Source: Sphingobacterium oryzagri
GTDB taxonomy: Bacteria; Bacteroidota; Bacteroidia; Sphingobacteriales; Sphingobacteriaceae
Reading direction: 5' to 3'
Length of the DNA stretch: 64,000 bases
Assembly (NCBI RefSeq): GCF_028736175.1
Contig: NZ_CP117880.1
Coordinates: 620,001 to 684,000, forward strand
Part shown: piece after piece, positions 25,372 to 33,747 of the stretch
Layout of the letters: the number at the start of each line of letters is the position of its first letter
Position numbering within the stretch: position 1 is the stretch's first letter
Notes under the pieces: generated by a model
Databases searched by the model: none
Told to the model about the DNA's origin: nothing
The model's input: only the letters and a program-made list of their open reading frames with translations
Program-made: the position numbers and the translations under genes

Positions 25372-26895
25372 ATGGCAGGAAATAAAGAGACGCCTAGACA
25401 GCGGATGATAGGCATTTTATATTTGGTGTTGCTGGGATTGGTGGCATTAAATGTAAGTGATTCTATTCTTGATGCGTTCAAGAATTTAGGAAACAGCTTA
25501 AATACATCAACACAAAATACGCAGGCAGGCATTGATAATATGTTTTTGGCTTTTAGGGAGACAAAACTGAAAGAAAATCCAGAGCGTGCGCAGCCCATTT
25601 TGGCTAAAGCCGAGCAGGCACAAGCCTTGGTGTCAAAATTAACCAGTAAAGTAACAGAACTCAATACCTTATTGACCGGAGAAGGTGGCGGATTGGACGA
25701 AGAAACGGGCGATGTAAAATATAGAAGTTCTACCGATATTTCGCCTCGGCTGATGATTAATGAAGGCCGCGGCAAGCAATTGCGCGATCTTATTGCGGCG
25801 ACCAAAATTGAACTTCTCAAGTTGACAAATAATGAGATAAGCTTGTCTTTAGATGCGGAAGATCCCGCAGCACGCGCAGGGATTCAAAAATCTTGGGAAG
25901 AGGCGAATTTTGGTAGCGGAATTCCGCTAACGGCAGCAATTACGGCGTTGGAGAAGATCAATGCTGATGCCAAGAATGCAGAATCTGCGGTTGTAAAACA
26001 TATTTTCGGTAAAATGGATCAGGCGGTGGTTAATCTAGATAAGTTTGCGGCGGTGGCCGTTGCGCCAACCTCTTACCTTATCCAAGGACAGCCCTACACA
26101 GCGAAAGTGTTTTTGACTGCTTATGATTCAAAAGCGAAACCTCAGATTTCTGTAGGTGGGAGCAGTCTTCCGGTGAGCGACGGACAGGGCATTTATCAAG
26201 TCAATACCAGCACGGCGGGCGTGTTCACCTGGCAAGGAACGGTGCGTATACAACAAACCGACGGTACAGTAAAAACCTACCAAACCGAGCCCATGACCTA
26301 TCAGGTGGCGAAGCCTTCGGCTGTTGTATCGCCGGATGCGATGAATGTGTTGTATATCGGTGTGGATAATCCAATATCGGTTTCCGCGCCGGGTATTCCA
26401 AATGAAAATTTGTCGGTATCTGGAAATGGTGTAACGATCAATAAGTCGGGAAACCGTTTCATCGCGCGAGTGAGCAATACCGGCGAAGCAACAATCAACG
26501 TAGCTGCAAAAGTTGACGGGAAGACACAAAACATCGGCACGTCGAAGTTCCGTGTTAAACGTATTCCGAAACCGACGGCACGTGTGGCCGGAAAGACGGG
26601 TGGTCGTGTGTCGGCGGCGCAATTACGTGGTCAAAATGTGGTTTCGGCTTCACTGGATAATTTCGAATTTGATGCGAAATTTAATATTTCACGTTTCAAT
26701 ATGTATATCGCAAAACCACGTGTAGATCCGATCGGTCCTTATCAAACCTCCGGATCGTCGTTCTCGGCACAGATGAAAACAGGCTTGAGTGGCGTTACCG
26801 CTGGTTCTGTGGTGATGATCTACGACATCGTAGGCGTTGGGCCGGATGGCGTGGCACAAAACTTGGACCCGATTACGTTTCAGGTGACGAATTAA
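25372..26895 (+). CDS. gldM: type IX secretion motor protein GldM
   Basis: GldM (PorM) has one N-terminal membrane helix (about residues 15-35, ILYLVLLGLVALNV) inserted into the GldL bundle and a long periplasmic part built of a helical and three Ig-like domains that reaches the GldK/GldN ring. The 507-residue length fits. The sequence shows a helical part to about 220, with a conserved KIFGKMDQAV-like stretch, then beta-rich repeats. Start ATG 25372 gives MAGNKETPRQRMIG. Next gene gldN after 19 bases. Confidence 0.95.
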   Translation: MAGNKETPRQRMIGILYLVLLGLVALNVSDSILDAFKNLGNSLNTSTQNTQAGIDNMFLAFRETKLKENPERAQPILAKAEQAQALVSKLTSKVTELNTLLTGEGGGLDEETGDVKYRSSTDISPRLMINEGRGKQLRDLIAATKIELLKLTNNEISLSLDAEDPAARAGIQKSWEEANFGSGIPLTAAITALEKINADAKNAESAVVKHIFGKMDQAVVNLDKFAAVAVAPTSYLIQGQPYTAKVFLTAYDSKAKPQISVGGSSLPVSDGQGIYQVNTSTAGVFTWQGTVRIQQTDGTVKTYQTEPMTYQVAKPSAVVSPDAMNVLYIGVDNPISVSAPGIPNENLSVSGNGVTINKSGNRFIARVSNTGEATINVAAKVDGKTQNIGTSKFRVKRIPKPTARVAGKTGGRVSAAQLRGQNVVSASLDNFEFDAKFNISRFNMYIAKPRVDPIGPYQTSGSSFSAQMKTGLSGVTAGSVVMIYDIVGVGPDGVAQNLDPITFQVTN

Positions 26896-26914
26896 TGATT
26901 AAAGATTTGGTGAG

Positions 26915-27952
26915 ATGAAAAAGCTAATATTTTCTGTAGTATCTGTTGTATTTTCGTTGGTTGCTTTGGGGCAGCAAGAAAATCTTTCCAACAGCACAAA
27001 GCCCGTTCATTCGGAAGAACCTCCCGTGGATGGCTACGTAAAGAAAACCGATATCGAAAATCGAAAAGTGATTCCTTATTCTGCTATCAGGCAGACGGAT
27101 ATCGCATATTCGAAACGCGTATGGCGTGAAATTGACCTGCGAGAGAAAATGAATAAAGCTTTTACCTCACCCAAATCACGTCTTATCGATATTATTATCT
27201 CTGCTGTGATGAGTGGTGAGCTGACGGCCTACGACCCTACGCCTACGGCAAATGATCCGAATGGCGACAGTTTTCGTAACGTCTTGCCTGCCGATCAGGT
27301 TATGGCAAGGTTTGGTGGTGATAGTGTGTTGGTGGAAGAGTTTAACGAAAACAATGAGGTCGTTTCTTCACGTTACGAATCACGCACGTTTAGTGGCGAC
27401 AACGTTATCAAATTCCGGATAAAAGAAGACTGGATATTCGATAAGCAACGCTCGGTATTTGAGCCGCGGATTATCGGTATTGCGCCGTTGATAACGCCGC
27501 AAATACCGGGTATGGATAGCAATGCTGGTATCTTGCCCGCTGCAGGCGGCACAACGGGCGGAAGTGGCGATCCTTTTGATCCATTTGCTGTGCAGCAAGA
27601 TCAAACCAGCGAAGAAACGCCGGTTGAACAAATAGCCGCTCCGGCACCTGTCCAGGATCAAAACGCATTTGTTCCCGCTGTTGACCCTACGCCAGCTTTT
27701 TGGATTTACTTTCCCGAAGCACGACATATTTTGGTTAATAAGGAAGTTGTCAATAGAAATAACGATGCTACAGGCTTGAGTTACGACGATGTTTTTATCA
27801 AGCGTATGTTTGCAAGCTACATTGTAAAAGAATCTAATCCGGAAGATTTGCGAATAAAAGACTATATTGGCGATGGTGTAGATCGCTTGTACGAATCCGA
27901 GCGCATCAAAAAGTCACTGATGGATTACGAGCAAGATTTGTGGTCATACTAA
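26915..27952 (+). CDS. gldN: type IX secretion protein GldN
   Basis: GldN (PorN) pairs with GldK in the periplasmic ring of the type IX secretion system. The 345-residue protein begins with a Sec signal peptide (to about residue 19, ALG-Q) and has the conserved YSAIRQTDIAYSKRVWREIDLREKMN block. Residues about 210-262 are a Gly/Pro/Gln/Ala-rich low-complexity linker (GGTTGGSGDPFDP..., then APAPVQDQ) inserted before the C-terminal conserved part with FPEARHILVNKEV. The stop codon lies in a tandemly duplicated 16-base sequence. Confidence 0.94.
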   Translation: MKKLIFSVVSVVFSLVALGQQENLSNSTKPVHSEEPPVDGYVKKTDIENRKVIPYSAIRQTDIAYSKRVWREIDLREKMNKAFTSPKSRLIDIIISAVMSGELTAYDPTPTANDPNGDSFRNVLPADQVMARFGGDSVLVEEFNENNEVVSSRYESRTFSGDNVIKFRIKEDWIFDKQRSVFEPRIIGIAPLITPQIPGMDSNAGILPAAGGTTGGSGDPFDPFAVQQDQTSEETPVEQIAAPAPVQDQNAFVPAVDPTPAFWIYFPEARHILVNKEVVNRNNDATGLSYDDVFIKRMFASYIVKESNPEDLRIKDYIGDGVDRLYESERIKKSLMDYEQDLWSY

Positions 27953-27967
27953 TTTGTGGTCATACTA
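27936..27967. repeat. tandem 16-base duplication at the gldN stop
   Basis: ATTTGTGGTCATACTA occurs twice in a row (27936-27951, 27952-27967). The first copy includes the last codons of gldN; the stop codon crosses the junction. Confidence 0.85.
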
Positions 27968-28081
27968 ATATCAATTTGTGATTACCATCATTGATGGGAT
28001 AGGGTTTATCTATTAAATTGCACTTATTTAGAAAGGTTAAAAATAGTAAATGATTTTTTCATCCGATAAATTTAATTTTTT

Positions 28082-28089
28082 TAAGTTTG
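28082..28089 (+). promoter_or_regulatory. candidate promoter of the cupin gene, TAAGTTTG
   Basis: TAAGTTTG matches TAnnTTTG and lies 22 bases before the GTG start, giving a short leader. No clear TTTG stands at -33 (a TTTC lies 21 bases upstream). Confidence 0.45.
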
Positions 28090-28111
28090 TGTTTAGACGA
28101 TAAGTAAAATA

Positions 28112-28981
28112 GTGAAATTAGAACCAGTAGATAGTATATCAGGAGTTGCTCCAAAAGATTTTGTTCGGGATTATCTAAGCAAAGGTCAGCCGGTTATCAT
28201 CAAGGATTTCATAAGCAAAGATAGTCCATGTTGGCAAAAGTGGAGTTACAGCTATTTCAAGGAGATAGCAGGTGCGGAGAAGGTGGATATTTACGGCCGT
28301 GAAGAAGATTCACAGAACCATGCGGCTAGTCCGCCCGTGGGCACTATGAGCTTCGGCGAATATTTGGATAAGATTAGCGCCGAGCCAACTGAGCTCCGGT
28401 TATTCTTATTTAACTTGATGAAGCTGCGTCCTGAGCTTAAGAAAGATGTTATTTATAATGATGTCACGGGTGGCAAGGTATTGCAATGGTTACCATATAT
28501 GTTTTTCGGTGGCGAAGGTTCGTCTACACGCAACCATTTTGACATCGATATGTCGCACGTTTTTATATCGCAGTTTCAAGGTACAAAGCGGATATGGTTG
28601 TTCCCGAATGATCAGTCTGACTTGATGTACAAATTGCCGTATAATTTTCACAGCATCGCTAACCCCAAAACGTCTGATCCGGAAAAGTATCCGGGAATTA
28701 AGTTTTTGCAAGGTTATGAAGCGTTGATACATCCTGGTGATACGTTGTATATGCCAGCAGGTTGGTGGCATTACATTCAGTACGAGACGGAAGGCTATTC
28801 CATTTCGGTAAGAGCATTGGCCAATTCGCTAAGCGAAAAAATAACGGGTGCTCGAAACCTCTTTATAACGCGTCATTTTGATGATACGATGCGTAAGCTA
28901 TTTAAAGAAAAATGGTTGCATTATAAGATCGAGGTGGCAAAGAAAAGAGCCGATCGCGCGCTAAAAAAGAAAATGAGGTAA
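28112..28981 (+). CDS. cupin/JmjC-like Fe(II)-2-oxoglutarate oxygenase-type protein
   Basis: A 289-residue protein of the cupin_8/JmjC-like type. The iron triad HxD...H is visible as NHFDID (residues about 144-149) and PAGWWHYIQY (His near 220), and the FIH-like sequence GTKRIWLFPNDQ follows the first pair. Such proteins may hydroxylate protein or small-molecule targets; the substrate is unknown. The only start is GTG 28112. It follows gldN by 160 bases with its own candidate promoter and converges on trpC across a shared terminator. The last 20 residues are strongly basic. Confidence 0.85.
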   Translation: MKLEPVDSISGVAPKDFVRDYLSKGQPVIIKDFISKDSPCWQKWSYSYFKEIAGAEKVDIYGREEDSQNHAASPPVGTMSFGEYLDKISAEPTELRLFLFNLMKLRPELKKDVIYNDVTGGKVLQWLPYMFFGGEGSSTRNHFDIDMSHVFISQFQGTKRIWLFPNDQSDLMYKLPYNFHSIANPKTSDPEKYPGIKFLQGYEALIHPGDTLYMPAGWWHYIQYETEGYSISVRALANSLSEKITGARNLFITRHFDDTMRKLFKEKWLHYKIEVAKKRADRALKKKMR

Positions 28982-28984
28982 AAT

Positions 28985-29025
28985 AAAAAAGCGAAGAGAC
29001 ATCCACATGTTTCTTCGCTTTTTTT
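28985..29025. terminator. bidirectional terminator between cupin gene and trp operon
   Basis: AAAAAAGCGAAGAGACAT pairs with ATGTTTCTTCGCTTTTTT around a 4-base loop, with A- and T-runs giving termination on both strands. On the minus strand it closes the trp operon. Confidence 0.85.
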
Positions 29026-29030
29026 GTGAA

Positions 29031-29825
29031 CTAACGGAGCTGTTGCACAAACGTGTGTATCGCAGCAGTTGGATTATCCGTTTTCATGAAATTTTCACCA
29101 ATTAAAAACGCGTTAAAACCTGCGTCTTTTAATCCTTTGATTGTTTTTGGATCGGCTATTCCGCTCTCGGATACTTTGATGTAATGATCGGGGATCTTGT
29201 TGACAAGGTCATACGAATGAGCAAGGTCAACTATAAAATCCTTCAAGTTTCTATTATTCACGCCGATAGCATCAACATCTGCCGCCAGGTTGCTGTTCAG
29301 TTCTTCTTCATTATGAACTTCCAGCAGTACGCTTAAACCGAGGCTTTTGGCGTAGCTCGCAAATTCTTCGATCTGCGCTGGCGTTAAACATGCTGCGATA
29401 AGTAAAATAACATCAGCACCGTAGGCTTTTGCCTCAGCAATTTGGTATGTGTCGACAATAAACTCTTTGCGCAGCAGCGGAATTTCTAATACTTCGCGCG
29501 CATCGGTCAGGTCTTGCAGCGATCCTTGGAAAAAATCGGCATCTGTCAGCACAGAAATGGCCGATGCCCCTGCCTGTTGGTATCCGCGCACCACATCGGC
29601 AACATTGACATCGCCGTTTATTAATCCTTTAGACGGCGACGCTCGCTTAAATTCTGCGATGATACCGGTCTTGTCCGGATGCAATATATATTCTTTAAGC
29701 GCGTAGCACGTTCGGTCAAACAACGGGTAGCTGGAGAGTTCTTCCAGTGGCGTACTTAATTTAGCCGCGGCCACTTCCGTTTTTTTGCGCTCCACAATTT
29801 TATCTAGTATGGTCATCTTATCCAT
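29031..29825 (-). CDS. trpC: indole-3-glycerol-phosphate synthase
   Basis: TrpC makes indole-3-glycerol phosphate from CdRP in tryptophan synthesis. TIM-barrel landmarks are all present: IIAEFKRASPSKG, LLRKEFIVD, VILLIAA, AIGVNNRNL, VSESGI and the terminal phosphate loop FLIGE. The start is ATG 29825 (MDKMTILDKI), with the ATG at 29816 as alternative; a further upstream frame to 29852 lacks family residues. It is the last gene of the unit, 57 bases after trpG. The usual trpD between trpG and trpC is missing here. Confidence 0.95.
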   Translation of the reverse strand: MDKMTILDKIVERKKTEVAAAKLSTPLEELSSYPLFDRTCYALKEYILHPDKTGIIAEFKRASPSKGLINGDVNVADVVRGYQQAGASAISVLTDADFFQGSLQDLTDAREVLEIPLLRKEFIVDTYQIAEAKAYGADVILLIAACLTPAQIEEFASYAKSLGLSVLLEVHNEEELNSNLAADVDAIGVNNRNLKDFIVDLAHSYDLVNKIPDHYIKVSESGIADPKTIKGLKDAGFNAFLIGENFMKTDNPTAAIHTFVQQLR

Positions 29826-29881
29826 TAAAATATATACTTCAAAATAGAACAAGCTGTTTGAAAAAGCAACTTATTCCATTG

Positions 29882-30457
29882 TTATTTTGTTAACCAATTA
29901 TGAATTAACAACTTTCCGTTGGTTGTTAATATCGATTCCGGGTGAAACTGCATACCGCGTACATCATGGGTATGATGTGCTAATGCCATAATGATGCCGT
30001 TCTCGTCTACCGCGGTAACCTGCAAGCAGGCGGGAAGCGAATCCTTTTCTACGGCCCACGAATGGTATCTGCCGATCTTGGAATCTAGCGGAAAGTCTAT
30101 AAACAGCTTTTCGTTAGGGTCGGTGACGATAATGTCTGTCGCCACACCGTGCAGCGGCTTTGGCATGTTAAATAGCTTTCCGCCGTAAACTTCTGCAATG
30201 GCTTGCTGGCCGAGGCAAATGCCCAAGATGCTTTTGCTTGCGCCGTACGTACGGATCACGTCTAGCAGAAGGCCTGCTTCTTCCGGTATTCCCGGGCCGG
30301 GAGATAATAAGATTTTATCGTATTCGGCAACATCCGACAGATCGAACTTATCGTTTCTCCAAACCACGTATTCCTGCTTCAGTTCTTGTAATAAATGGAC
30401 CAAATTGTAGGTAAAAGAGTCGTAGTTATCGATTACCAATATTTTATTGTTGCTCAT
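29882..30457 (-). CDS. trpG: anthranilate synthase glutamine amidotransferase subunit
   Basis: TrpG releases ammonia from glutamine for anthranilate synthesis by TrpE. The class I amidotransferase triad is visible: Cys in GICLGQQAIAE and His-Glu in MQFHPES. The oxyanion block LSPGPGIPEEAG is present. The 191-residue length is normal. It lies 30 bases after a small gene of unknown function and before trpC in the minus-strand trp operon. Confidence 0.95.
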   Translation of the reverse strand: MSNNKILVIDNYDSFTYNLVHLLQELKQEYVVWRNDKFDLSDVAEYDKILLSPGPGIPEEAGLLLDVIRTYGASKSILGICLGQQAIAEVYGGKLFNMPKPLHGVATDIIVTDPNEKLFIDFPLDSKIGRYHSWAVEKDSLPACLQVTAVDENGIIMALAHHTHDVRGMQFHPESILTTNGKLLIHNWLTK

Positions 30458-30487
30458 TGCTGTGTTGTCGTTCTTTCTAATAATTCG

Positions 30488-30709
30488 CTAAATAATACCC
30501 TGCAAATCCGCCTTAAGCGGATCCTGGATTTTCGCTGTCTGTTTATTTTCTGCTGTTTCCGTAGTCGTTAGACCAGAATCTTGCAGTTCATTGTATTTTG
30601 CAGCGTACAGTTCACGTAGCGCGTGTAATTCGGCTATGCGGCTATCTATGGTCGCTAACGATTGCTCCACATGCAGCGATGTTTCGCAATAGATTAATGG
30701 ACGTATCAT
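30488..30709 (-). CDS. small protein of unknown function inside the trp operon
   Basis: A 73-residue reading frame between trpE and trpG. Its ATG overlaps the trpE stop by four bases (ATGA at 30709-30706), which argues that it is translated by coupling. The sequence has a predicted helix with heptad-like hydrophobic spacing (LATIDSRIAELHALRELYAAKYNEL) followed by a polar Thr/Glu/Lys tail. No family is recognised; it has no signal peptide or membrane helix. A role in assembling or modulating TrpE/TrpG would be speculation from position alone. Confidence 0.6.
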   Translation of the reverse strand: MIRPLIYCETSLHVEQSLATIDSRIAELHALRELYAAKYNELQDSGLTTTETAENKQTAKIQDPLKADLQGII

Positions 30710-32109
30710 ATGGTTTCTGCTATTTCAAGTGCGCGGCGCAGGGCTGCAATCTTGTTGTTTACTTCCTGAAGTTCACTTTCCGGGTCCGAATCGAGCACAA
30801 TTCCTGCTCCCGCCTGGTAATGAAGCACATTTCTTTTGCTTAAAAACGAACGGATCATGATCGCATGATTAAAATCGCCGTTGAAACCCATGTATCCTAA
30901 GGCTCCCGAATAAAAAGAACGCTGTTGACCCTCGTAACGGTCGATCAAGGTCAAAGCCATATGCTTTGGTGCGCCAGACAATGTTCCTGCCGGATACGTA
31001 TCACCAACCACATCAAAGGGGTTGGCATCATTTTTCAATTGTCCGCTCACTTTTGAAACCAAATGGATGATGTGCGAATAATATTGCGCTTCTTTATACG
31101 ATTTTACCTGTACCTGCGTGCAGTGCCGGCTCAAATCATTTCGTGCCAGATCGACCAACATGACATGCTCCGCCGATTCTTTCGGGTCATTTTTCAGGCG
31201 TTCGGCAATTTTTTCATCTTCTTCCATGTCGCCTGTGCGTTTGAAGGTACCGGCGATTGGGTAAATAGTAGCTTCCTTTTTTTTGATGGTCAGCTGTGCT
31301 TCTGGTGAGGAGCCAAACAACTTGAAGTCGCCGTAATCGAAATAGAACAAATATGGCGAAGGATTTACCGAGCGCAGGGCACGATAGACATTAAATTCAT
31401 CGCCGGAAAATGGTGTTGCGAAAGCTCGTGACGGCACAATTTGAAAGACATCGCCCCGTTGAATATGCTGTTTGAGTTTGCCTACGAGATTTCTGAAGTT
31501 CTCATCCGACATGTTTGATGTCTCGTCTCCCTGACGAGTAAAATGGTATTCGGGGAAGTTTTTATTTTGAATCAGGTACTCGATACGGTCGAGTTCCGAT
31601 TGCTCTTCCTCCAACAGGTTCTCAAAAATATACAGCTGGTTTCTGAAATGATCAATCGCAATAACATAGCGGTACACGTGGTATTGCATATGTGGAATCT
31701 CGCGTTGCTCATCTGCTTGCTGCGTCAATACGATATCTTCGAAATGTTCGATAGCATCAAAGGTGAAATAACCAAACAGGCCTGAAGTAATCACATTTAC
31801 CTCCGGTATGGCGACTTGCGCAAACTGTTGACGAAAGTTGGATACTTCCTTACGGAGATCAAAGCTGCCAACGGCTTTATGAACCGTTTCTGTATGGGGC
31901 AGTGCGATGCGGAGTTGGCTTTTGGTTAATACGATACCAGCCACGGGTTGGCAACAGATATAACTGATGTTGTTATCACGGCTGTGGTATTCGGAGCTCT
32001 CCAGGAGCAAGCTATTAGGGAACGTATCCCGTAAGCGCAAGTAGATACTGACCGGTGTGGTCGTATCTGCTAATATCTTCTTGTAATTGGTTTTGAATGT
32101 ATATTGCAT
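30706..32109 (-). CDS. trpE: anthranilate synthase component I
   Basis: TrpE converts chorismate to anthranilate with ammonia from TrpG. The 467-residue protein has the tryptophan-binding LLLES stretch near the N-terminus (feedback-inhibition site), the chorismate-binding blocks GSSPEAQL, YPIAGTFKRTGD, VDLARNDLSRHC, GTLSGAPKHMAL, and YQAGAGIVLDSDPESE. Start ATG 32109. The gene is preceded by a leader peptide and attenuator, so it is controlled by charged tRNA-Trp supply. Confidence 0.96.
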   Translation of the reverse strand: MQYTFKTNYKKILADTTTPVSIYLRLRDTFPNSLLLESSEYHSRDNNISYICCQPVAGIVLTKSQLRIALPHTETVHKAVGSFDLRKEVSNFRQQFAQVAIPEVNVITSGLFGYFTFDAIEHFEDIVLTQQADEQREIPHMQYHVYRYVIAIDHFRNQLYIFENLLEEEQSELDRIEYLIQNKNFPEYHFTRQGDETSNMSDENFRNLVGKLKQHIQRGDVFQIVPSRAFATPFSGDEFNVYRALRSVNPSPYLFYFDYGDFKLFGSSPEAQLTIKKKEATIYPIAGTFKRTGDMEEDEKIAERLKNDPKESAEHVMLVDLARNDLSRHCTQVQVKSYKEAQYYSHIIHLVSKVSGQLKNDANPFDVVGDTYPAGTLSGAPKHMALTLIDRYEGQQRSFYSGALGYMGFNGDFNHAIMIRSFLSKRNVLHYQAGAGIVLDSDPESELQEVNNKIAALRRALEIAETI

Positions 32110-32278
32110 GTTCTGATAATCGAAATAGTAATAGTAATAGATAAATATAATATCTGTTATACGATCGACTTTGTCTATCGCTGTTTAAAAATACGGCTTA
32201 TCTACGCCAATTCCCGCTGATATGCTTGTTTTCTGTTCTCATTTTTTTGTTTTGTTAAGACTAAAATATATCTCAAAA

Positions 32279-32310
32279 TAAAAAAGCCCGGCGTTTTAAC
32301 ACGTCGGGCT
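32279..32310 (-). terminator. trp operon attenuator terminator
   Basis: On the minus strand AGCCCGACGT (32310-32301) pairs with ACGCCGGGCT (32294-32285), nine of ten positions, around a short TTAAA-type loop, followed by TTTTTTAT. The 5' arm (CCCGACG, 32308-32302) can instead pair with CGTCGGG (32372-32366) at the end of the leader-peptide gene, which gives an antiterminator of seven pairs. Confidence 0.88.
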
Positions 32311-32359
32311 AGCTTCACAATGGTTTTGGTTGATTATGAATATCTTATAACATACCAAA

Positions 32360-32422
32360 TTAAGTCCCGACGCTGTATGCTTCGAGCCACCACCAGTTTG
32401 TATGTAAATTTTTTATTGTCAT
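32360..32422 (-). CDS. trpL: trp leader peptide (attenuation)
   Basis: A 20-codon reading frame, MTIKNLHTN-WWW-LEAYSVGT, with three consecutive Trp codons at 32395-32387. The last codons (AGC GTC GGG ACT, then TAA) contain the antiterminator strand. A ribosome stalled at the Trp codons leaves this strand free to pair with the terminator's 5' arm, so transcription continues; a ribosome reaching the stop covers it and the terminator forms. The sequence layout fits classical ribosome-mediated trp attenuation. Confidence 0.88.
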   Translation of the reverse strand: MTIKNLHTNWWWLEAYSVGT

Positions 32423-32432
32423 TTGTACATCG

Positions 32433-32462
32433 CAAATTTATAATTATTTTTTGTTTATCAAA
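32433..32462 (-). promoter_or_regulatory. trp operon promoter
   Basis: On the minus strand TTTG (32462-32459), 18 bases, TAAATTTG (32440-32433). The transcription start would fall only a few bases before the trpL ATG at 32422, so the leader mRNA would be almost leaderless. Confidence 0.65.
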
Positions 32463-32499
32463 TTTTTTTTGACAAAAAAACAAGGATTGCCGTAAAACG

Positions 32500-33177
32500 T
32501 TAATCGTTCAGTAAATCTGGTCGACGTTCGCGCGTTCGCTGCAATTGTTGTTCGTCTCGCCAGGCTGCAATTTTTCCTTCGTGTCCGCTCAGTAAAATAT
32601 CAGGCACTTTATGTCCTCGCCATTCGGCAGGCCTTGTATATATTGGTGCGTCCAGCAATCCGTCTTGAAAAGAATCCGATAGCGCAGACGTTTCATCGGA
32701 AAGTACGCCGGGTATCAGCCGTGCTATAGCATCTACTAAAATCGCGGCTGGCAGTTCGCCACCGGAAAGTACGTAATCACCTACAGAAACTTCTTTTGTA
32801 ACAAAAATATCCCGGATACGTTGGTCAATACCTTTATAATGTCCGCAAAGGATGATGATATTATCGACGGTAGAGAGTCCGTTGGCGATTTCCTGATTGA
32901 GTGTCTGCCCGTCGGGCGTCATGTATATCACCTCGTCGTATTTGCGCTCGGCCGTTAATTTCTCTATGCACGCGGCAAAAGGCTCGATTTGCATTACCAT
33001 ACCCGAACCACCACCATAGGGATAGTCATCCACAGATTTGTGTTTGTTATTGGCGTAGTCTCTTAAATTGTGGACATGTATTTCTACTAAATCTTTTTTC
33101 TGTGCACGTTGTAAGATAGAATGGCCAAATGGACTTTCTAACAGTCCGGGCAATACGGTAATGATGTCGAAACGCAT
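32500..33177 (-). CDS. trmD: tRNA (guanine-N1-)-methyltransferase
   Basis: TrmD methylates G37 next to the anticodon. The 225-residue protein has the knotted SPOUT core with [26 protein letters not shown] (AdoMet knot), GHYKGIDQR and [13 protein letters not shown]. The C-terminal block [24 protein letters not shown] is typical. Start ATG 33177. A -7-type box TATCTTTG ends only four bases before the start, so the message may be leaderless. It is not joined to rpsP/rimM/rplS as in many Proteobacteria. Confidence 0.96.
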   Translation of the reverse strand: MRFDIITVLPGLLESPFGHSILQRAQKKDLVEIHVHNLRDYANNKHKSVDDYPYGGGSGMVMQIEPFAACIEKLTAERKYDEVIYMTPDGQTLNQEIANGLSTVDNIIILCGHYKGIDQRIRDIFVTKEVSVGDYVLSGGELPAAILVDAIARLIPGVLSDETSALSDSFQDGLLDAPIYTRPAEWRGHKVPDILLSGHEGKIAAWRDEQQLQRTRERRPDLLND

Positions 33178-33181
33178 GCTG

Positions 33182-33189
33182 CAAAGATA
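33182..33189 (-). promoter_or_regulatory. candidate trmD promoter box TATCTTTG
   Basis: On the minus strand TATCTTTG matches TAnnTTTG; the ATG follows after CAGC. Any transcript would start at or next to the start codon. A TTTAA about 20 bases upstream is a weak -33. Confidence 0.5.
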
Positions 33190-33593
33190 AGGTTTATTTG
33201 GAATTTCGTTTAAAGGACTTTATTTACACTTATTTCAAAAGTTTGATGATTTTTAATTCTACGCTTATCAACAGTGGTGCTTTTGATGAGTAAGTTGGCT
33301 GCCGATTGTTTCGTGTAAAACGCGAAGTATATAGTTGTTTATGTGATGGATGAAAATGTTTGCTCCTTTTGTTCAAATAACATTGAATTTATTGATTTTC
33401 GAGCTGTATGATTATTTTTTAAAACAATTTTAAATAACGTTTATCATTTTGTTTTTATTTTATTTTTCAGAATTTAGTTCTGATTTATGACGTCTTTTCT
33501 ATTGTTTTGTTAACGTTTGTTTATTAGTATTCTTTTATGATTTGCGATGAATGCTTGCGTTTTTTTACATTTAACATCTTTTTTATTTCAAAA
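33190..33593. other. AT-rich intergenic stretch before the SusC array
   Basis: About 400 bases of T-rich DNA without a supported gene, repeat or RNA. It separates trmD from the susC1 promoter. Confidence 0.6.
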
Positions 33594-33625
33594 CTTGCAA
33601 TAACAACTTTATGACTTTATATTTG
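33594..33625 (+). promoter_or_regulatory. susC1 promoter
   Basis: CTTG (33594-33597), 20 bases, TATATTTG (33618-33625). The predicted 5' leader is about 115 bases and contains no ATG before susC1, unlike the leaders of the other four susC genes. Confidence 0.65.
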
Positions 33626-33747
33626 TCCTCCCTTTTAACAGAATTTAACATTTTTTGATAAATAGGGACAACAATCAATATTTTTTCTTATTATTGAGAG
33701 TAATAACCAAGATCTATTGATATTTAATAACTAAACGATAATTTATA

